NCBI RefSeq assembly: GCF_900188345.1
Contig: NZ_FZOD01000034.1
Location: 1 to 64,000, forward strand
Length of the DNA stretch: 64,000 nt
Direction of reading: 5' to 3'
DNA from: Streptosporangium subroseum
GTDB taxonomy: Bacteria > Actinomycetota > Actinomycetes > Streptosporangiales > Streptosporangiaceae
The notes below the pieces were generated by a model. That model made no database searches. It had not been told where the DNA came from and saw only the letters and a list, made by a program, of their open reading frames with translations. Below, in pieces: positions 33,839 to 42,116 of the stretch. Each line of letters begins with the position of its first letter. The first letter of the stretch is position 1. The position numbers and the translations under genes were made by a program.

Positions 33839-34771
33839 TTACGTGGTCGGAGCGGAGCGCTCCCGGGCCAGCTCGTCGGCCAGGTCGGACGCGACTTCGA
33901 TGGCGATCTCGATCGCTCGGGCCGCCAGGGGAGAGTGGGTACGGCCGGCCCGCCAGTGCAGGCAGACCTCGCGTGGGGGAATGGCCGGTCGCAGCTCGTG
34001 GACGCGGAGCCGGTCGTCGGACTCGGCGCCGGCAGCGTGGATGGCGAGCCACGGCAGCACTGCCGATCCCATCCCGGCTCGCACCATCGACAGCAGCGTC
34101 TCGTTGCCCGCCGTACGGAAGACGATCTTCGGGTTCGCGCCGGCGCGGGTGAACGCCTCCTCCACCCTGGGCTGGTCGCAGGTCGACGGCCAGGCCACCA
34201 GCGGTGCGCCGTCGAGCTGGTCCAGCGGGACGGAATGCTCGGAGAAGGCGCCGCGCCTGGCCACCAGCAGGTACGGATCGTCGAGCAGCTTGGCATGCTC
34301 GACGTCGCCGTTGAGGGGGCCGTCGTAGAACAGCAGGTCGAGATCGCCGATCTGAGGCGCCTCCGGCTCTTCCTCGGACAGCCGGATGTCGCAGCCTGGG
34401 TGCTCGTCGCGCAGCCGACGTACGACGATCGGCAAGATCATCGTGGATACGCTCTGGAGGGTGCCGATGTCGATCCGGCCGTCGCCGGCCTGGAAGCGGT
34501 CCACGGCCTCGGCCAGGGCCGCCGCCTTCGCCAGCAGCTCGCGTCCGTGCTCGAGGACGACGGCGCCGAGCGGTGTGATCCGTACCGGTCTGGGACCACC
34601 CGGCCGATCGAACACCGGGCCGCCGACAGACCTCTCCAACGCGGCGATCTGCTGGCTCACGGTCGACTGGGTGTAGCCGAGGCGGGTCGCCGCCCGGCCG
34701 AACGAACCCTCCTCGGCGACGGCGGCCATCGCGGCCAGGTGCCTCAGTTCGAGATCGGTCACGGGTCCCAA
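33839..34771 (-). CDS. LysR-family transcriptional regulator
   Basis: A 310-residue LysR protein. The N-terminal wHTH is DLELRHLAAMAAVAEEGSFG to LGYTQSTVSQQIAALERSVG (conserved STVSQQIxxLE), followed by a linker helix and the two-lobed effector domain (GTLQSVSTMILPIVV; LLFYDGPLNGD; MVRAGMGSAVLPWLAI). Start: TTG 34771 has GGGAG five bases upstream; GTG 34762 is an alternative. Divergent from the small ORF and hydrolase at 35036, which it probably regulates. Confidence 0.9.
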   Translation of the reverse strand: MGPVTDLELRHLAAMAAVAEEGSFGRAATRLGYTQSTVSQQIAALERSVGGPVFDRPGGPRPVRITPLGAVVLEHGRELLAKAAALAEAVDRFQAGDGRIDIGTLQSVSTMILPIVVRRLRDEHPGCDIRLSEEEPEAPQIGDLDLLFYDGPLNGDVEHAKLLDDPYLLVARRGAFSEHSVPLDQLDGAPLVAWPSTCDQPRVEEAFTRAGANPKIVFRTAGNETLLSMVRAGMGSAVLPWLAIHAAGAESDDRLRVHELRPAIPPREVCLHWRAGRTHSPLAARAIEIAIEVASDLADELARERSAPTT

Positions 34772-34858
34772 GCGTACTCCCAGCCATCGCTCCTAGCGAT
34801 CGAGTTGATCGGAAACAATCGCTTTTCACGATGACGTCTGGCTTCTAGCGTGGCTGGC

Positions 34859-35005
34859 ATGGCAGTAACCACCGCTGCACCGCCAAATTCCCGACGGCCG
34901 GCCTGCCGGTGGGCAGGGCGCTGCCGGTGCGTGGCGACGGGCTTCGGCGGCGTGATCGTGGTGCTCGCGGTCGCCGTCGTCGTGCGCTCCGAGTTCCATC
35001 GATAA
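34859..35005 (+). CDS. Possible small membrane protein (48 aa)
   Basis: ATG 34859 to TAA 35005. The first half is basic (NSRRPACRWAGRCRC) and the second half a hydrophobic span (FGGVIVVLAVAVVV). No clear ribosome site. It lies between the LysR gene and the hydrolase, 30 bases before the latter. It may be real or chance; the span makes it worth listing. Confidence 0.3.
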   Translation: MAVTTAAPPNSRRPACRWAGRCRCVATGFGGVIVVLAVAVVVRSEFHR

Positions 35006-35035
35006 ATCTGGGTTCCACCAACCAAGGGAGAGTCC

Positions 35036-35743
35036 ATGAGCACATTCGTGTTGATCCACGGCGGAGGAGACGCCGAATGGTCCTGGCACCTGGTGGAGGC
35101 CGAGCTACGAGCGCGTGGGCACGACGTGCTGGCTCCCGACCTTCCGGGTGACGACGAGTCGAAGACCCTGGCGGACTACGCCGACGCCGTGGTCGAGGCC
35201 GTCGGTGACAAGCGGGACCTGGTCGTCGTGGGCCACTCGTTCGGTGCGTTCACCGCCCCGTTGGTCGCCGATCGGCTGCCCGTCGATGTGCTGGTCCTCC
35301 TGGCCGGCATGATCCCGTCGCCGGGTGAGTCGCCGGACGAGTGGTGGGCCGGCACCGGCTACCGGAGCGCGGTGGAGGAGCAGGCCAAGCGCGATGGCGG
35401 TCTGACCGGCAGCGCGGATCCATTCGTGAGCTTCTACCACGACGTACCCCGGGAACTGGCCGAGGAGGCGATGGGCAAGGAGCGCGACCATCCGTCCAGG
35501 GCCGCGTCGGCCGCTCCGTGGCCGTTGGACGCGTGGCCGAACGTGCCGACGAGGTTCGTGCTCTGCAGCGAGGACCGCTTCTTCCCGCCCGGCTTCTTTC
35601 GCCGGCTGGTGCCCGAGCGCCTGGGTATCGTCCCCGACGAGATCGCGGGCGGCCACTGCGTCGCACTCAGCCGCCCCAAAGAGGTGGCGGACATGTTGGC
35701 GGGCTACGCGGCTACCGCGTCTGCCACGAGGATCGAGCAGTGA
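35036..35743 (+). CDS. Alpha/beta hydrolase
   Basis: A 235-residue hydrolase of the small esterase (EstC/MES-like) type. The oxyanion motif LIHGGGDAEWSW is near residue 7, the nucleophile elbow VVGHSFGAF near 66, the acid in LCSEDRFFP and the His in AGGHCVALS, giving a complete Ser-Asp-His triad. The cap is short. Ribosome site GGGAGAG is eight bases before ATG 35036. Substrate unknown; regulation by the divergent LysR protein is likely. Its TGA overlaps a GTG that could start a further short ORF. Confidence 0.92.
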   Translation: MSTFVLIHGGGDAEWSWHLVEAELRARGHDVLAPDLPGDDESKTLADYADAVVEAVGDKRDLVVVGHSFGAFTAPLVADRLPVDVLVLLAGMIPSPGESPDEWWAGTGYRSAVEEQAKRDGGLTGSADPFVSFYHDVPRELAEEAMGKERDHPSRAASAAPWPLDAWPNVPTRFVLCSEDRFFPPGFFRRLVPERLGIVPDEIAGGHCVALSRPKEVADMLAGYAATASATRIEQ

Positions 35744-35988
35744 ACCGTTCCTCGGCGGCGGCCGGCCCGCCGGGCGTCTATGACATCGCCGTCGTCCTCT
35801 CGCCCAGCGCCGATCCGACGCTCTCCGCCAAGGCGGGCGCCACCTGGTGGCCGGCGGACCTCCCGCCGGAAACAGTGTCGCCGGACCAGATGCGAGGCGT
35901 ACTCCGCGAAGGGCCCGGTAGAGCCTTGAGGCATCGACATCCACACGACCGGCCAACATGTCGAATCGGTGTCGAGAGGATCCGGTGA
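35740..35988 (+). CDS. Uncertain short ORF between hydrolase and methyltransferase
   Basis: A GTG at 35740 overlaps the hydrolase stop (GTGA) and the frame runs 82 codons to a TGA that in turn overlaps the likely methyltransferase GTG (35985). The protein (GVYDIAVVLSPSADPTLSAK...) is not recognised and its second half is low-complexity, arginine-rich. Listed because of the double overlap; it may be non-coding or the scar of a deletion. Confidence 0.25.
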   Translation: MNRSSAAAGPPGVYDIAVVLSPSADPTLSAKAGATWWPADLPPETVSPDQMRGVLREGPGRALRHRHPHDRPTCRIGVERIR

Positions 35989-36833
35989 CGGTGATGTCCA
36001 ACCAGCAGGGGGCCCAGATGCGGCCCGACTCCGAGCCGACCGCGGGTGAGCACGCGACCGGGCAGACCGACCTGTTCGACTACGACGCCGAGTTGCGTCT
36101 GCACAACGAACTCTTCCGCGCCGCTGCCCGCGTCGGCTCGCGCGACCGTGTGCTCGACATCGGCTGTGGTATGGGGCAATCCACGCGCGAGGCCGCCCGC
36201 GCCGCCGTCACCGGAAGCGTGGTAGGCGTCGACCTCTCCGCACCGATGCTCGAACGGGCCCGCCGGCTCAGTGACGACCAGGGACTGCCCAACATCACCT
36301 ACCAGCGGGCGGACGCTCAGGTTCACCGCTTCCCATCGGCGCATTTCGACCTTTGCATCAGCAGGTTCGGATCGATGTTCTTCGCCGACCCGGTCGCCGC
36401 GTTCACCAATATCGGGCGCGCTCTGCGCCCCGCAGCGCGCCTCGTGCTGCTGGTCTGGCAAGATCGCGACCGCAATGAATGGGCCTCCGCGATCCGCCGG
36501 AGCCTCACCGCCGCACCCGCCCCTCCCACCGGCGGTCCGGGCCCGTTCTCACTCGCCGATCCGACCATCGCGCAAGGCATCCTGGCGGCGGCAGGCTTCA
36601 CCCAGGTCAGCTTCACCGAGGTGCACGAGCCCGTCTTCTACGGCCCGGACCCCGCCGCCGCCTTCGATAACGTGCTCCGCCTACGGGAATACGGAGACCT
36701 GCTCGCCAACCTCGACGCCGCGACAGCCGAGCAGGCACGCACGCGGCTACGCGCCACCCTCGCCGCCCACAACACCGGCAGCGGCGTGTACTTCGACTCG
36801 CGTGCCTGGATCATCACGGCCCGCCGTCCCTGA
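35985..36833 (+). CDS. SAM-dependent methyltransferase
   Basis: A class I methyltransferase of about 282 residues. The SAM-binding motif I is RVLDIGCGMGQSTREAA, motif II VVGVDLSAPMLERAR, and LCISRFGSMFFADPVAAFTN with VLLVWQDRDRNEWA follow in the order of the ubiquinone/UbiE-like group. The C-terminal 100 residues carry FTQVSFTEVHEPVFYG. Start GTG 35985 has GAGAGGA four to five bases upstream; ATG 35994 is the alternative. Substrate unknown; the nearby hydrolase may belong to the same transcription unit. Confidence 0.9.
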   Translation: MTVMSNQQGAQMRPDSEPTAGEHATGQTDLFDYDAELRLHNELFRAAARVGSRDRVLDIGCGMGQSTREAARAAVTGSVVGVDLSAPMLERARRLSDDQGLPNITYQRADAQVHRFPSAHFDLCISRFGSMFFADPVAAFTNIGRALRPAARLVLLVWQDRDRNEWASAIRRSLTAAPAPPTGGPGPFSLADPTIAQGILAAAGFTQVSFTEVHEPVFYGPDPAAAFDNVLRLREYGDLLANLDAATAEQARTRLRATLAAHNTGSGVYFDSRAWIITARRP

Positions 36834-36853
36834 CCACCGCACCCGATCCGCCC

Positions 36854-36997
36854 CGAACATCCAGCCGGCCGCTGCCGCTGCTCCATGACAGTGGCCGCAT
36901 CGTCGCGATCTCGTCCGTGGCGACCCGGATGGCCGGCCCCCACCAGATGTCCTTCACCATGACGAAGAGCGCGGCCGAGACGATGAGCATGCGGTAG
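36854..36997 (+). pseudogene. Internal fragment of an SDR gene
   Basis: The frame reads SGRIVAISSVATRMAGPHQM, then SFTMTKSAAETMSMR and a stop at 36995. This is the active-site strand and helix of a short-chain dehydrogenase (ISS... and xxMTK in place of YxxxK with the Tyr already lost). Nothing of the Rossmann N-terminus remains; the fragment starts shortly after the methyltransferase stop. Confidence 0.6.
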
Positions 36998-37076
36998 CGG
37001 GGTTGATGTGGCAGCGGACTTCGCCCTGCAGCCGCACGGGCCCGTTCGGAGTCGTGATCATGCGGCCGGTAAAGGA

Positions 37077-37105
37077 TTGGACGGGATGATGCTCGGGCTT
37101 GTAGC
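37077..37105 (+). promoter_or_regulatory. Candidate promoter of the Rox gene
   Basis: TTGGAC (37077-37082), 17-base spacer, TGTAGC (37100-37105). The start point would be near 37112, giving a leader of about 140 bases that includes a short ORF. The -10 match is only moderate. Confidence 0.4.
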
Positions 37106-37144
37106 TTGCAGTCGACCGTGACACCGCCCGAGGAGGTGAGACCC

Positions 37145-37204
37145 ATGAACGCTGTATCGATGTGGGTGCTCCCCCTTTCCGTCATGGCCGGGCGATTGAC
37201 GTAG
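37145..37204 (+). CDS. Putative 19-codon leader peptide before the Rox gene
   Basis: ATG 37145 is preceded by GAGGAGGTGAGACCC, one of the strongest ribosome sites in the window, and the frame MNAVSMWVLPLSVMAGRLT ends at TAG 37202. It lies 50 bases before the monooxygenase start. A short ORF with such a site could be a translated leader that senses ribosome or drug state, or simply the preserved start of a deleted gene. Confidence 0.4.
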   Translation: MNAVSMWVLPLSVMAGRLT

Positions 37205-37254
37205 GTGTCGCCGGGAGCGCCTCGACAACCAGGCACTCCCGAAAGGCAACGTCT

Positions 37255-38802
37255 ATGCACTCTCAGCAGGTCACCGCCGAGCCGCCGTCGAACGACAGGG
37301 TCGAGCGTGACTCCACGGTGGGCGACGTCCCCGGAGTTCTCCGGTCGCCGGCCTCCGGCGCGGATCACGCGCCCCTCGTCTTCGACGTGATCATCGCCGG
37401 GTGCGGGCCGACCGGCGCGATGCTGGCCGCCGAACTGCGGCTGCACGATGTGCGGGTACTCGTTCTGGAGAAGGAAACCGAGCCCAAGTCGTTCGTCCGC
37501 ATAGTCGGTCTGCACATTCGCAGTCTCGAGCTGATGGCGATGCGCGGACTGCTCGATCGCATTCTCCCGCATGGAAGACGGCGTCCGGCCGGCGGTTTCT
37601 TCGCCGCCATCCCCAAACCCGCGCCCAAGGGCCTGGATTCCGCGCACGCCTATCTGCTGGGCATCCCGCAGCCGGTCATCGAACACCTGCTGGAAGAACA
37701 TGCGATCGAACTGGGCGCGCAGGTCCGGCGCGGTTGTTCGGTGGCCGGTTTCGAGCAGGACGACGAGGGCGTGACCGTCGAGCTGTCCGACGGGGAACAG
37801 CTGCGTTCGCGCTACCTCGTCGGCTGCGACGGCGCGCGCAGTACGGTGCGCAAACTGCTCGGCGTCGGCTTCCCCGGCGAGCCCTCACGGACCGACACGC
37901 TCATGGGCGAGATGAAAGCGGGTGTACCACAGGAGGAGATCGCCGCCACGGTGACCGAAGTCAGCAAGACCCATCAGCGATTCTGGCTCAGGCCCTTCGG
38001 CGAAAGGGTCTACAGCGTCGTAGTCCCCGCCGCGGGAGTCAGCGACCGCGCGGAACCGCCCACCCTCAACGATTTCAAACAACGGTTGCGCGCCATCGCC
38101 GGAACCGATTTCGGCGTGCACTCCCCGCGCTGGTTGTCCCGCTTCGGGGATGCCACCCGGCTGGCCGAACGTTATCGGGTCGGGCGGGTGCTGCTGGCCG
38201 GCGATGCGGCGCACATCCATCCGCCCATCGGCGGGCAGGGCCTCAACCTGGGCGTTCAGGACGCATTCAACCTCGGCTGGAAACTGGCCGCACAGATCCG
38301 CGGCTGGGCCCCGGAAACACTGCTGGACACCTACCAGGCCGAACGTCATCCGGTCGCCGAGGACGTGCTGGACAACACCCGCGCCCAGATGGAACTAACG
38401 TCCACCGAACCTGGCCCGCAGGCCGTACGCAGGCTGCTCACCGAACTGATGGACTTCGACGAGGTGAACCGCCACCTGATCGAGAAGATCACCGCGATCG
38501 GCATCCGCTACGACTTCGGCGAAGGCCCCGACCTGCTCGGCCGCCGCCTGCGTGACATCGACGTGAAACAGGGCCACCTCTACGGTCTGCTGCATCGCGG
38601 CCGCGGCCTGTTGCTGGACCGCACCGAACGCCTGACCGTCGGCGGCTGGTCAGACCGGGTCGATTACCTCGCGGATCCCACCGCGGTACTGGATGTTCCG
38701 TGCGTCCTGCTCCGCCCCGACGGCCACGTCGCCTGGATCGGCGACGATCAGCGGGACCTGGACGACCACCTCTCCCGCTGGTTCGGCAAGCCCGCCACCT
38801 GA
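37255..38802 (+). CDS. rox: Rifampicin monooxygenase-like class A flavoprotein hydroxylase (Rox type)
   Basis: A 515-residue FAD monooxygenase. GCGPTGAMLAAEL (about 48-60) binds the ADP part of FAD, VGCDGARSTVRKLLG (about 188) and LLAGDAAHIHPPIGGQGLNL (about 313) are the DG and GD motifs, and a thioredoxin-like C-terminal domain ends LRPDGHVAWIGDDQ. The stretches TEPKSFVRIVGLHIRSLE, GGFFAAIPKPAPKGLDSAH and YVHSPRWLSRFGDAT-like HSPRWLSRFGDATRLAERY correspond closely to the Rox proteins that hydroxylate and linearise rifamycins, as I know them. An extra 45 residues precede the usual N-terminus; the ATG at 37255 with GAAAGG eight bases before it is the only good start, though an internal start near 37380 would give the normal length. 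No rifamycin-associated element was seen upstream. Ends at a perfect 18-bp terminator. Confidence 0.9.
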   Translation: MHSQQVTAEPPSNDRVERDSTVGDVPGVLRSPASGADHAPLVFDVIIAGCGPTGAMLAAELRLHDVRVLVLEKETEPKSFVRIVGLHIRSLELMAMRGLLDRILPHGRRRPAGGFFAAIPKPAPKGLDSAHAYLLGIPQPVIEHLLEEHAIELGAQVRRGCSVAGFEQDDEGVTVELSDGEQLRSRYLVGCDGARSTVRKLLGVGFPGEPSRTDTLMGEMKAGVPQEEIAATVTEVSKTHQRFWLRPFGERVYSVVVPAAGVSDRAEPPTLNDFKQRLRAIAGTDFGVHSPRWLSRFGDATRLAERYRVGRVLLAGDAAHIHPPIGGQGLNLGVQDAFNLGWKLAAQIRGWAPETLLDTYQAERHPVAEDVLDNTRAQMELTSTEPGPQAVRRLLTELMDFDEVNRHLIEKITAIGIRYDFGEGPDLLGRRLRDIDVKQGHLYGLLHRGRGLLLDRTERLTVGGWSDRVDYLADPTAVLDVPCVLLRPDGHVAWIGDDQRDLDDHLSRWFGKPAT

Positions 38803-38815
38803 TTCTTGAAGGCGT

Positions 38816-38856
38816 GCGGTCCGTCCGTACCGTCTGAAACGGTACGGACGGACCGC
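38816..38856 (+). terminator. Perfect 18-bp terminator hairpin after rox
   Basis: GCGGTCCGTCCGTACCGT (38816-38833), loop CTGAA, ACGGTACGGACGGACCGC (38839-38856), 14 bases after the stop. The longest perfect stem in the window. Confidence 0.9.
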
Positions 38857-39253
38857 AACATCTGAAACGGCGAGGTGCCCGAGCGCGGTTCCGCACTCCA
38901 CGCGGACGCGTACGACGCCCGCTACCACTGCGGCGGGGGACGAGGAAGTCTGCGCGGTATTACGCCAGTCCCAAACTGCCGAAAATCCCCGTATTAAAAT
39001 CCCATGGAGATTCATCGGGATTCTCGGGGCCGTGCTTTCGGGAGCCGCCTGACCGGGGTGGTTCCGGCTCCGGCGATCCTTGGCGGACCGTTTCCCGGCA
39101 CCCGCCCGCAGCTGGCCAAAAATATATAAATTCTTGGATTCGCCGAAGTCTTCGAGACATCTCTCGACATAGCTCCAGATTGTTGGCTATCTGTCCGTTT
39201 TTCAGTTCTCGTCTAGCTGATCTATGTCCAGTTTCGGACATTTCGTTCGCGTA
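38857..39253. other. AT-rich spacer upstream of the GPP34 gene
   Basis: About 400 bases. The right half (39110-39290) is unusually AT-rich for this genome. It has an inverted repeat TGTCC (39225-39229) / GGACA (39236-39240). A minus-strand frame of 93 codons (39241 to 38960) starts with ATG but has no family and no ribosome site; I do not accept it as a gene. Confidence 0.45.
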
Positions 39254-39281
39254 ATGACAAATTTAATGATTTAGCTATACG
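39254..39281 (+). promoter_or_regulatory. Promoter of the GPP34 gene
   Basis: ATGACA (39254-39259), 16-base spacer, TATACG (39276-39281). The expected start point near 39288 leaves only a few bases before GTG 39292, so the transcript is probably leaderless. Confidence 0.5.
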
Positions 39282-39291
39282 ATCGCCGTTC

Positions 39292-39927
39292 GTGGTTGGA
39301 GTTGATCTTTCAGGAACCCGACTGGCCAACGACCTGTTCTTTGTCATGCATGACAACGCGACCGGCCGGATGAGGCTTCATGCCCGCCTGACCGGTCTCG
39401 GGCTGGCCGCCGCCATCCTGGGAGAACTGATGCTCGCCGAGCGGATAACCGTGGAATTGACGGTGGGGCAGATACGGCTCGTCGTTCTCGACGCGACGCC
39501 GCCCGGAGACGCGCTCACCAGGACCGCCCTGGACCACATCGTCGCCGAACCCTCGCATCGCTTCGGTACCTGGTTGCAGTTCCTCGCCCGTACGGCACTC
39601 GCCGACGTGGCGGCCCGGATGACCGCCGACGGGCTGCTGCGCCCGCCCGGCAGACGCCCTTCGCGGAGGCAGGTTCCGGTCGACGTGAACATCGCGGCGT
39701 GGCCCGGCGGACGCGTCAACCTGGCGATCCAACGCCGTAAGCCACTCAGCGTCCAGGACGGCGTCCTGCTGGGGCTGCTCGTTGCGACCGGCGGCAACCA
39801 GCTCGTCCTGTGGGAGCAGAACTCGAGATACCTCTCCGATTCGATCACCGCCCTCCCGCCGCCGCTCCAGGAACTGATCGCCCAGACCGAGGCGGCCGTA
39901 GGTGACTCCGTCATCAGCCGCCGGTGA
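39292..39927 (+). CDS. GPP34 (GOLPH3-like) family protein
   Basis: A 211-residue protein with the GPP34 pattern: LANDLFFVMHDNATGRMRLH at the N-terminus, LTGLGLAAAILGELMLAERI, then a largely helical body (TWLQFLARTALADVAARM; LLGLLVATGGNQLVL). Eukaryotic GOLPH3 binds phosphatidylinositol-4-phosphate; bacterial members are widespread in actinomycetes and their role is not established, membrane association being likely. GTG 39292 is used as start since an apparent promoter ends just upstream. It precedes an APC permease by 28 bases and may form one operon with it and the GNAT gene. Confidence 0.82.
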   Translation: MVGVDLSGTRLANDLFFVMHDNATGRMRLHARLTGLGLAAAILGELMLAERITVELTVGQIRLVVLDATPPGDALTRTALDHIVAEPSHRFGTWLQFLARTALADVAARMTADGLLRPPGRRPSRRQVPVDVNIAAWPGGRVNLAIQRRKPLSVQDGVLLGLLVATGGNQLVLWEQNSRYLSDSITALPPPLQELIAQTEAAVGDSVISRR

Positions 39928-39955
39928 ACCCACCCCCCTCATTTCAAGGATCCCA

Positions 39956-41428
39956 ATGTCCGTGACAGAACGAAGGGCCAGCGCCGTTTCCGCCGCGCTC
40001 GCCCAGGACCGCCTCGGTGTGCCGTCGGTGGTGTTCTTCGTCATCTCGGCGGCGGCGCCGCTGACCGTCATCGGTGGCTCGGTGACCGCCGCCTACGCCG
40101 CGACCGGCGTGACCGGCGTGCCGCTCGCCTTCATCCTGCTGGGAGCCATCCTGGGCCTGTTCGCCGTCGGCTACGTGACGATGGCCCGTTACGTCGTCAA
40201 TGCCGGGGCGTTCTACGCGTACACCGCGAAGGGGCTCGGCAGACCGGCGGGCGTGGCGACCGCGTGGGTCGCGTTACTGGCCTACAACGCACTCCAGGTG
40301 GGTCTCTACGGCATGATCGGTGCGGCCGCCCAGCCGCTGATCGCCGACTGGTTCGGAAGCTCTCCGCCCTGGTGGGTCATCGGGCTGGTCGCCTGGGCGC
40401 TGACCGGGGTGCTCGGCCTCATGCGGGTCGACGTGAACGGGAAGGTCCTTTCGGTCCTGCTGCTGACGGAGATAGCCGTCGTCGTCGTGTTCGACATCGC
40501 GGACCTGATCAACCCGGCGGCCTCGGGCTACAGCCTCGACGTCTTCGACCCGTCGAACCTCTTCGTCCCCGGGATCGGTGCGGTGGTCGCGATCTGCATC
40601 GCGTCGTTCGCGGGCTTCGAGTCGTCGGTGGTGTTCTCCGAGGAGACCAAGGACCCGCGGCGCACGGTGCCGATCGCGACCTACGTCGCACTCGCCGTCA
40701 TCTCCGGGCTCTACGCCGTGTCGTCCTGGGCGATGACCGTGCCGATCGGCTCGGACAAGATCGTCGAGACCTCGCGCGAGCAGAGTTCGGCCCTCCTGTT
40801 CAACCTGGCCGGGCAGCACCTGGGGGCGACCATCGCCACCATCGGCTCTCTCCTCTTCGTGACGAGCCTCTTCGCCGCGCTGATCGCCTTCCACAACACG
40901 ATCTCCCGCTACGTCTTCGCCCTCGGCAGGGAGAGGGTGCTGCCCGAGACCTTCGGTCGTACCTCCCCCCGGACCGGTGCCCCGGTCAACGGCTCGGTGG
41001 CGCAGAGCGTCATCGGGCTGGTCACGATCGTCATATACGCGGTCTTCGGCCTGGATCCGGTCGTCCAGCTGTTCTTCACCGTCGGATCGTTCGGTGGCCT
41101 GGGACTGCTCATGATGCTGGCGGCCACCTCGATCTCCGTGCTGGTCTTCTTCGCCAAGAACCCCAGCGAGGAGAACGCCTGGCGGACCAGGATCGCCCCG
41201 GGCATCTCCTCGGTCCTGCTGATCGTGGTCATCGTGCTGGTCATGGCCAACTTCGACACTGTTCTCGGCGTGGCCCCCGACTCCCCGTTGCGCTGGATCA
41301 TGCCCGCCGTCTACTTCGTCGCCGTGGGGTTCGGCGTCATGTGGGGGCTCGTCCTGCGGGCCAACCGGCCGAAGGTGTACGCGAACATCGGGCGGGGCGC
41401 CCAGGCGGCCGTGGGAGGGACCGAATGA
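39956..41428 (+). CDS. APC-superfamily amino acid permease
   Basis: A 490-residue membrane protein with 12 predicted spans. The first helix GVPSVVFFVISAAAPLTVIGG, TARYVVNAGAFYAYTAKGLG-like region (ARYVVNAGAFYAYTAKGLG), IASFAGFESSVVFSEETKDPRRTVP and AFHNTISRYVFALGRERVLP are hallmarks of APC-type amino acid/polyamine transporters. Ribosome site AAGGA lies five bases before ATG 39956. The stop overlaps the ATG of a GNAT acetyltransferase (ATGA), so uptake and acetylation of the same small amine or amino acid is a reasonable inference. Confidence 0.94.
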   Translation: MSVTERRASAVSAALAQDRLGVPSVVFFVISAAAPLTVIGGSVTAAYAATGVTGVPLAFILLGAILGLFAVGYVTMARYVVNAGAFYAYTAKGLGRPAGVATAWVALLAYNALQVGLYGMIGAAAQPLIADWFGSSPPWWVIGLVAWALTGVLGLMRVDVNGKVLSVLLLTEIAVVVVFDIADLINPAASGYSLDVFDPSNLFVPGIGAVVAICIASFAGFESSVVFSEETKDPRRTVPIATYVALAVISGLYAVSSWAMTVPIGSDKIVETSREQSSALLFNLAGQHLGATIATIGSLLFVTSLFAALIAFHNTISRYVFALGRERVLPETFGRTSPRTGAPVNGSVAQSVIGLVTIVIYAVFGLDPVVQLFFTVGSFGGLGLLMMLAATSISVLVFFAKNPSEENAWRTRIAPGISSVLLIVVIVLVMANFDTVLGVAPDSPLRWIMPAVYFVAVGFGVMWGLVLRANRPKVYANIGRGAQAAVGGTE

Positions 41429-42018
41429 CAGAGATCATTCGCGTTCAGAACGCTCCCGGGGCCGCCGAGACCATCGGCGCGATCATCGCCACCTCCTTCC
41501 ACGAGCAGGAGATCTCGGCCTGGATGATCCCGCCGGACGACGACCGCCGCCGGGTGATGCCCCCCTTCTTCTCCATGGTCACCGAGAGCGCCCTCATCCA
41601 CGGCGAGGTCCACGCGACGGCCGACATGTCCGCCGTGGCCGTGTGGTTCCGCAAGGGCGCCGAGCCGCTTCCCGAGATCCCCGACCGGGACGCCCGGGTG
41701 GAGGCGTTCGCCGGTCCCCACGCGGAGCGCATCGGGCAGATGGGGGAGGAGATGGACAAGCGCCACCCCCACGACCCGCACCACTACCTGGCGTTCCTCG
41801 CGGTGCTCCCCGGGCACCAGGGACGGAAGACGGGGACCCGGCTGCTCGAGGCGTACCACCGCGGGCTCGACGAGGCGGGCATACCCGCGTACCTGGAGGC
41901 CAGCAGCACCCGAAGCCGCAGGCTCTACCTGCGCCACGGCTATCAGGACCTCGGCGACCCGATTTTCATGCCCGGCGGCCCGCCGATGTTCCCCATGTGG
42001 CGCCCGTCGAACCCCTGA
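41425..42018 (+). CDS. GNAT-family N-acetyltransferase
   Basis: A 197-residue acetyltransferase. The acetyl-CoA binding segment is FLAVLPGHQGRKTGTRLLEAY, which has the Q/RxxGxG/A-like loop (quoted: PGHQGRKTGTRLL), followed by YLEASSTRSRRLYLRHGY, the standard motif B/C end. Translationally coupled to the permease by a four-base overlap, so probably acts on its substrate. Substrate not identifiable. A strong terminator follows 17 bases after the stop. Confidence 0.92.
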   Translation: MTEIIRVQNAPGAAETIGAIIATSFHEQEISAWMIPPDDDRRRVMPPFFSMVTESALIHGEVHATADMSAVAVWFRKGAEPLPEIPDRDARVEAFAGPHAERIGQMGEEMDKRHPHDPHHYLAFLAVLPGHQGRKTGTRLLEAYHRGLDEAGIPAYLEASSTRSRRLYLRHGYQDLGDPIFMPGGPPMFPMWRPSNP

Positions 42019-42035
42019 CCCGAGTGCCGACCCTC

Positions 42036-42062
42036 GCCCCCGGCCCTTCGTGGGCCGGGGGC
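42036..42062. terminator. Bidirectional terminator between convergent operons
   Basis: GCCCCCGGCCC (42036-42046), loop TTCGT, GGGCCGGGGGC (42052-42062), a perfect 11-bp stem between the GNAT stop and the end of the leftward MFS gene. Confidence 0.8.
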
Positions 42063-42116
42063 GGGGGGATTCCGGCCCCGTTGTTCTCGTGCGACAAAGC
42101 GAGCGGTTCTGCACCG

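Noticed and set aside
35105..36001. Minus-strand frame opposite the alpha/beta hydrolase
   Set aside because: The first 35 residues look protein-like, but the rest is an antisense shadow of the hydrolase, whose triad is complete on the plus strand.
38960..39241. Minus-strand ORF of 93 codons in the AT-rich spacer before GPP34
   Set aside because: No family, no ribosome site, and its N-terminal part coincides with promoter-like AT-rich DNA.
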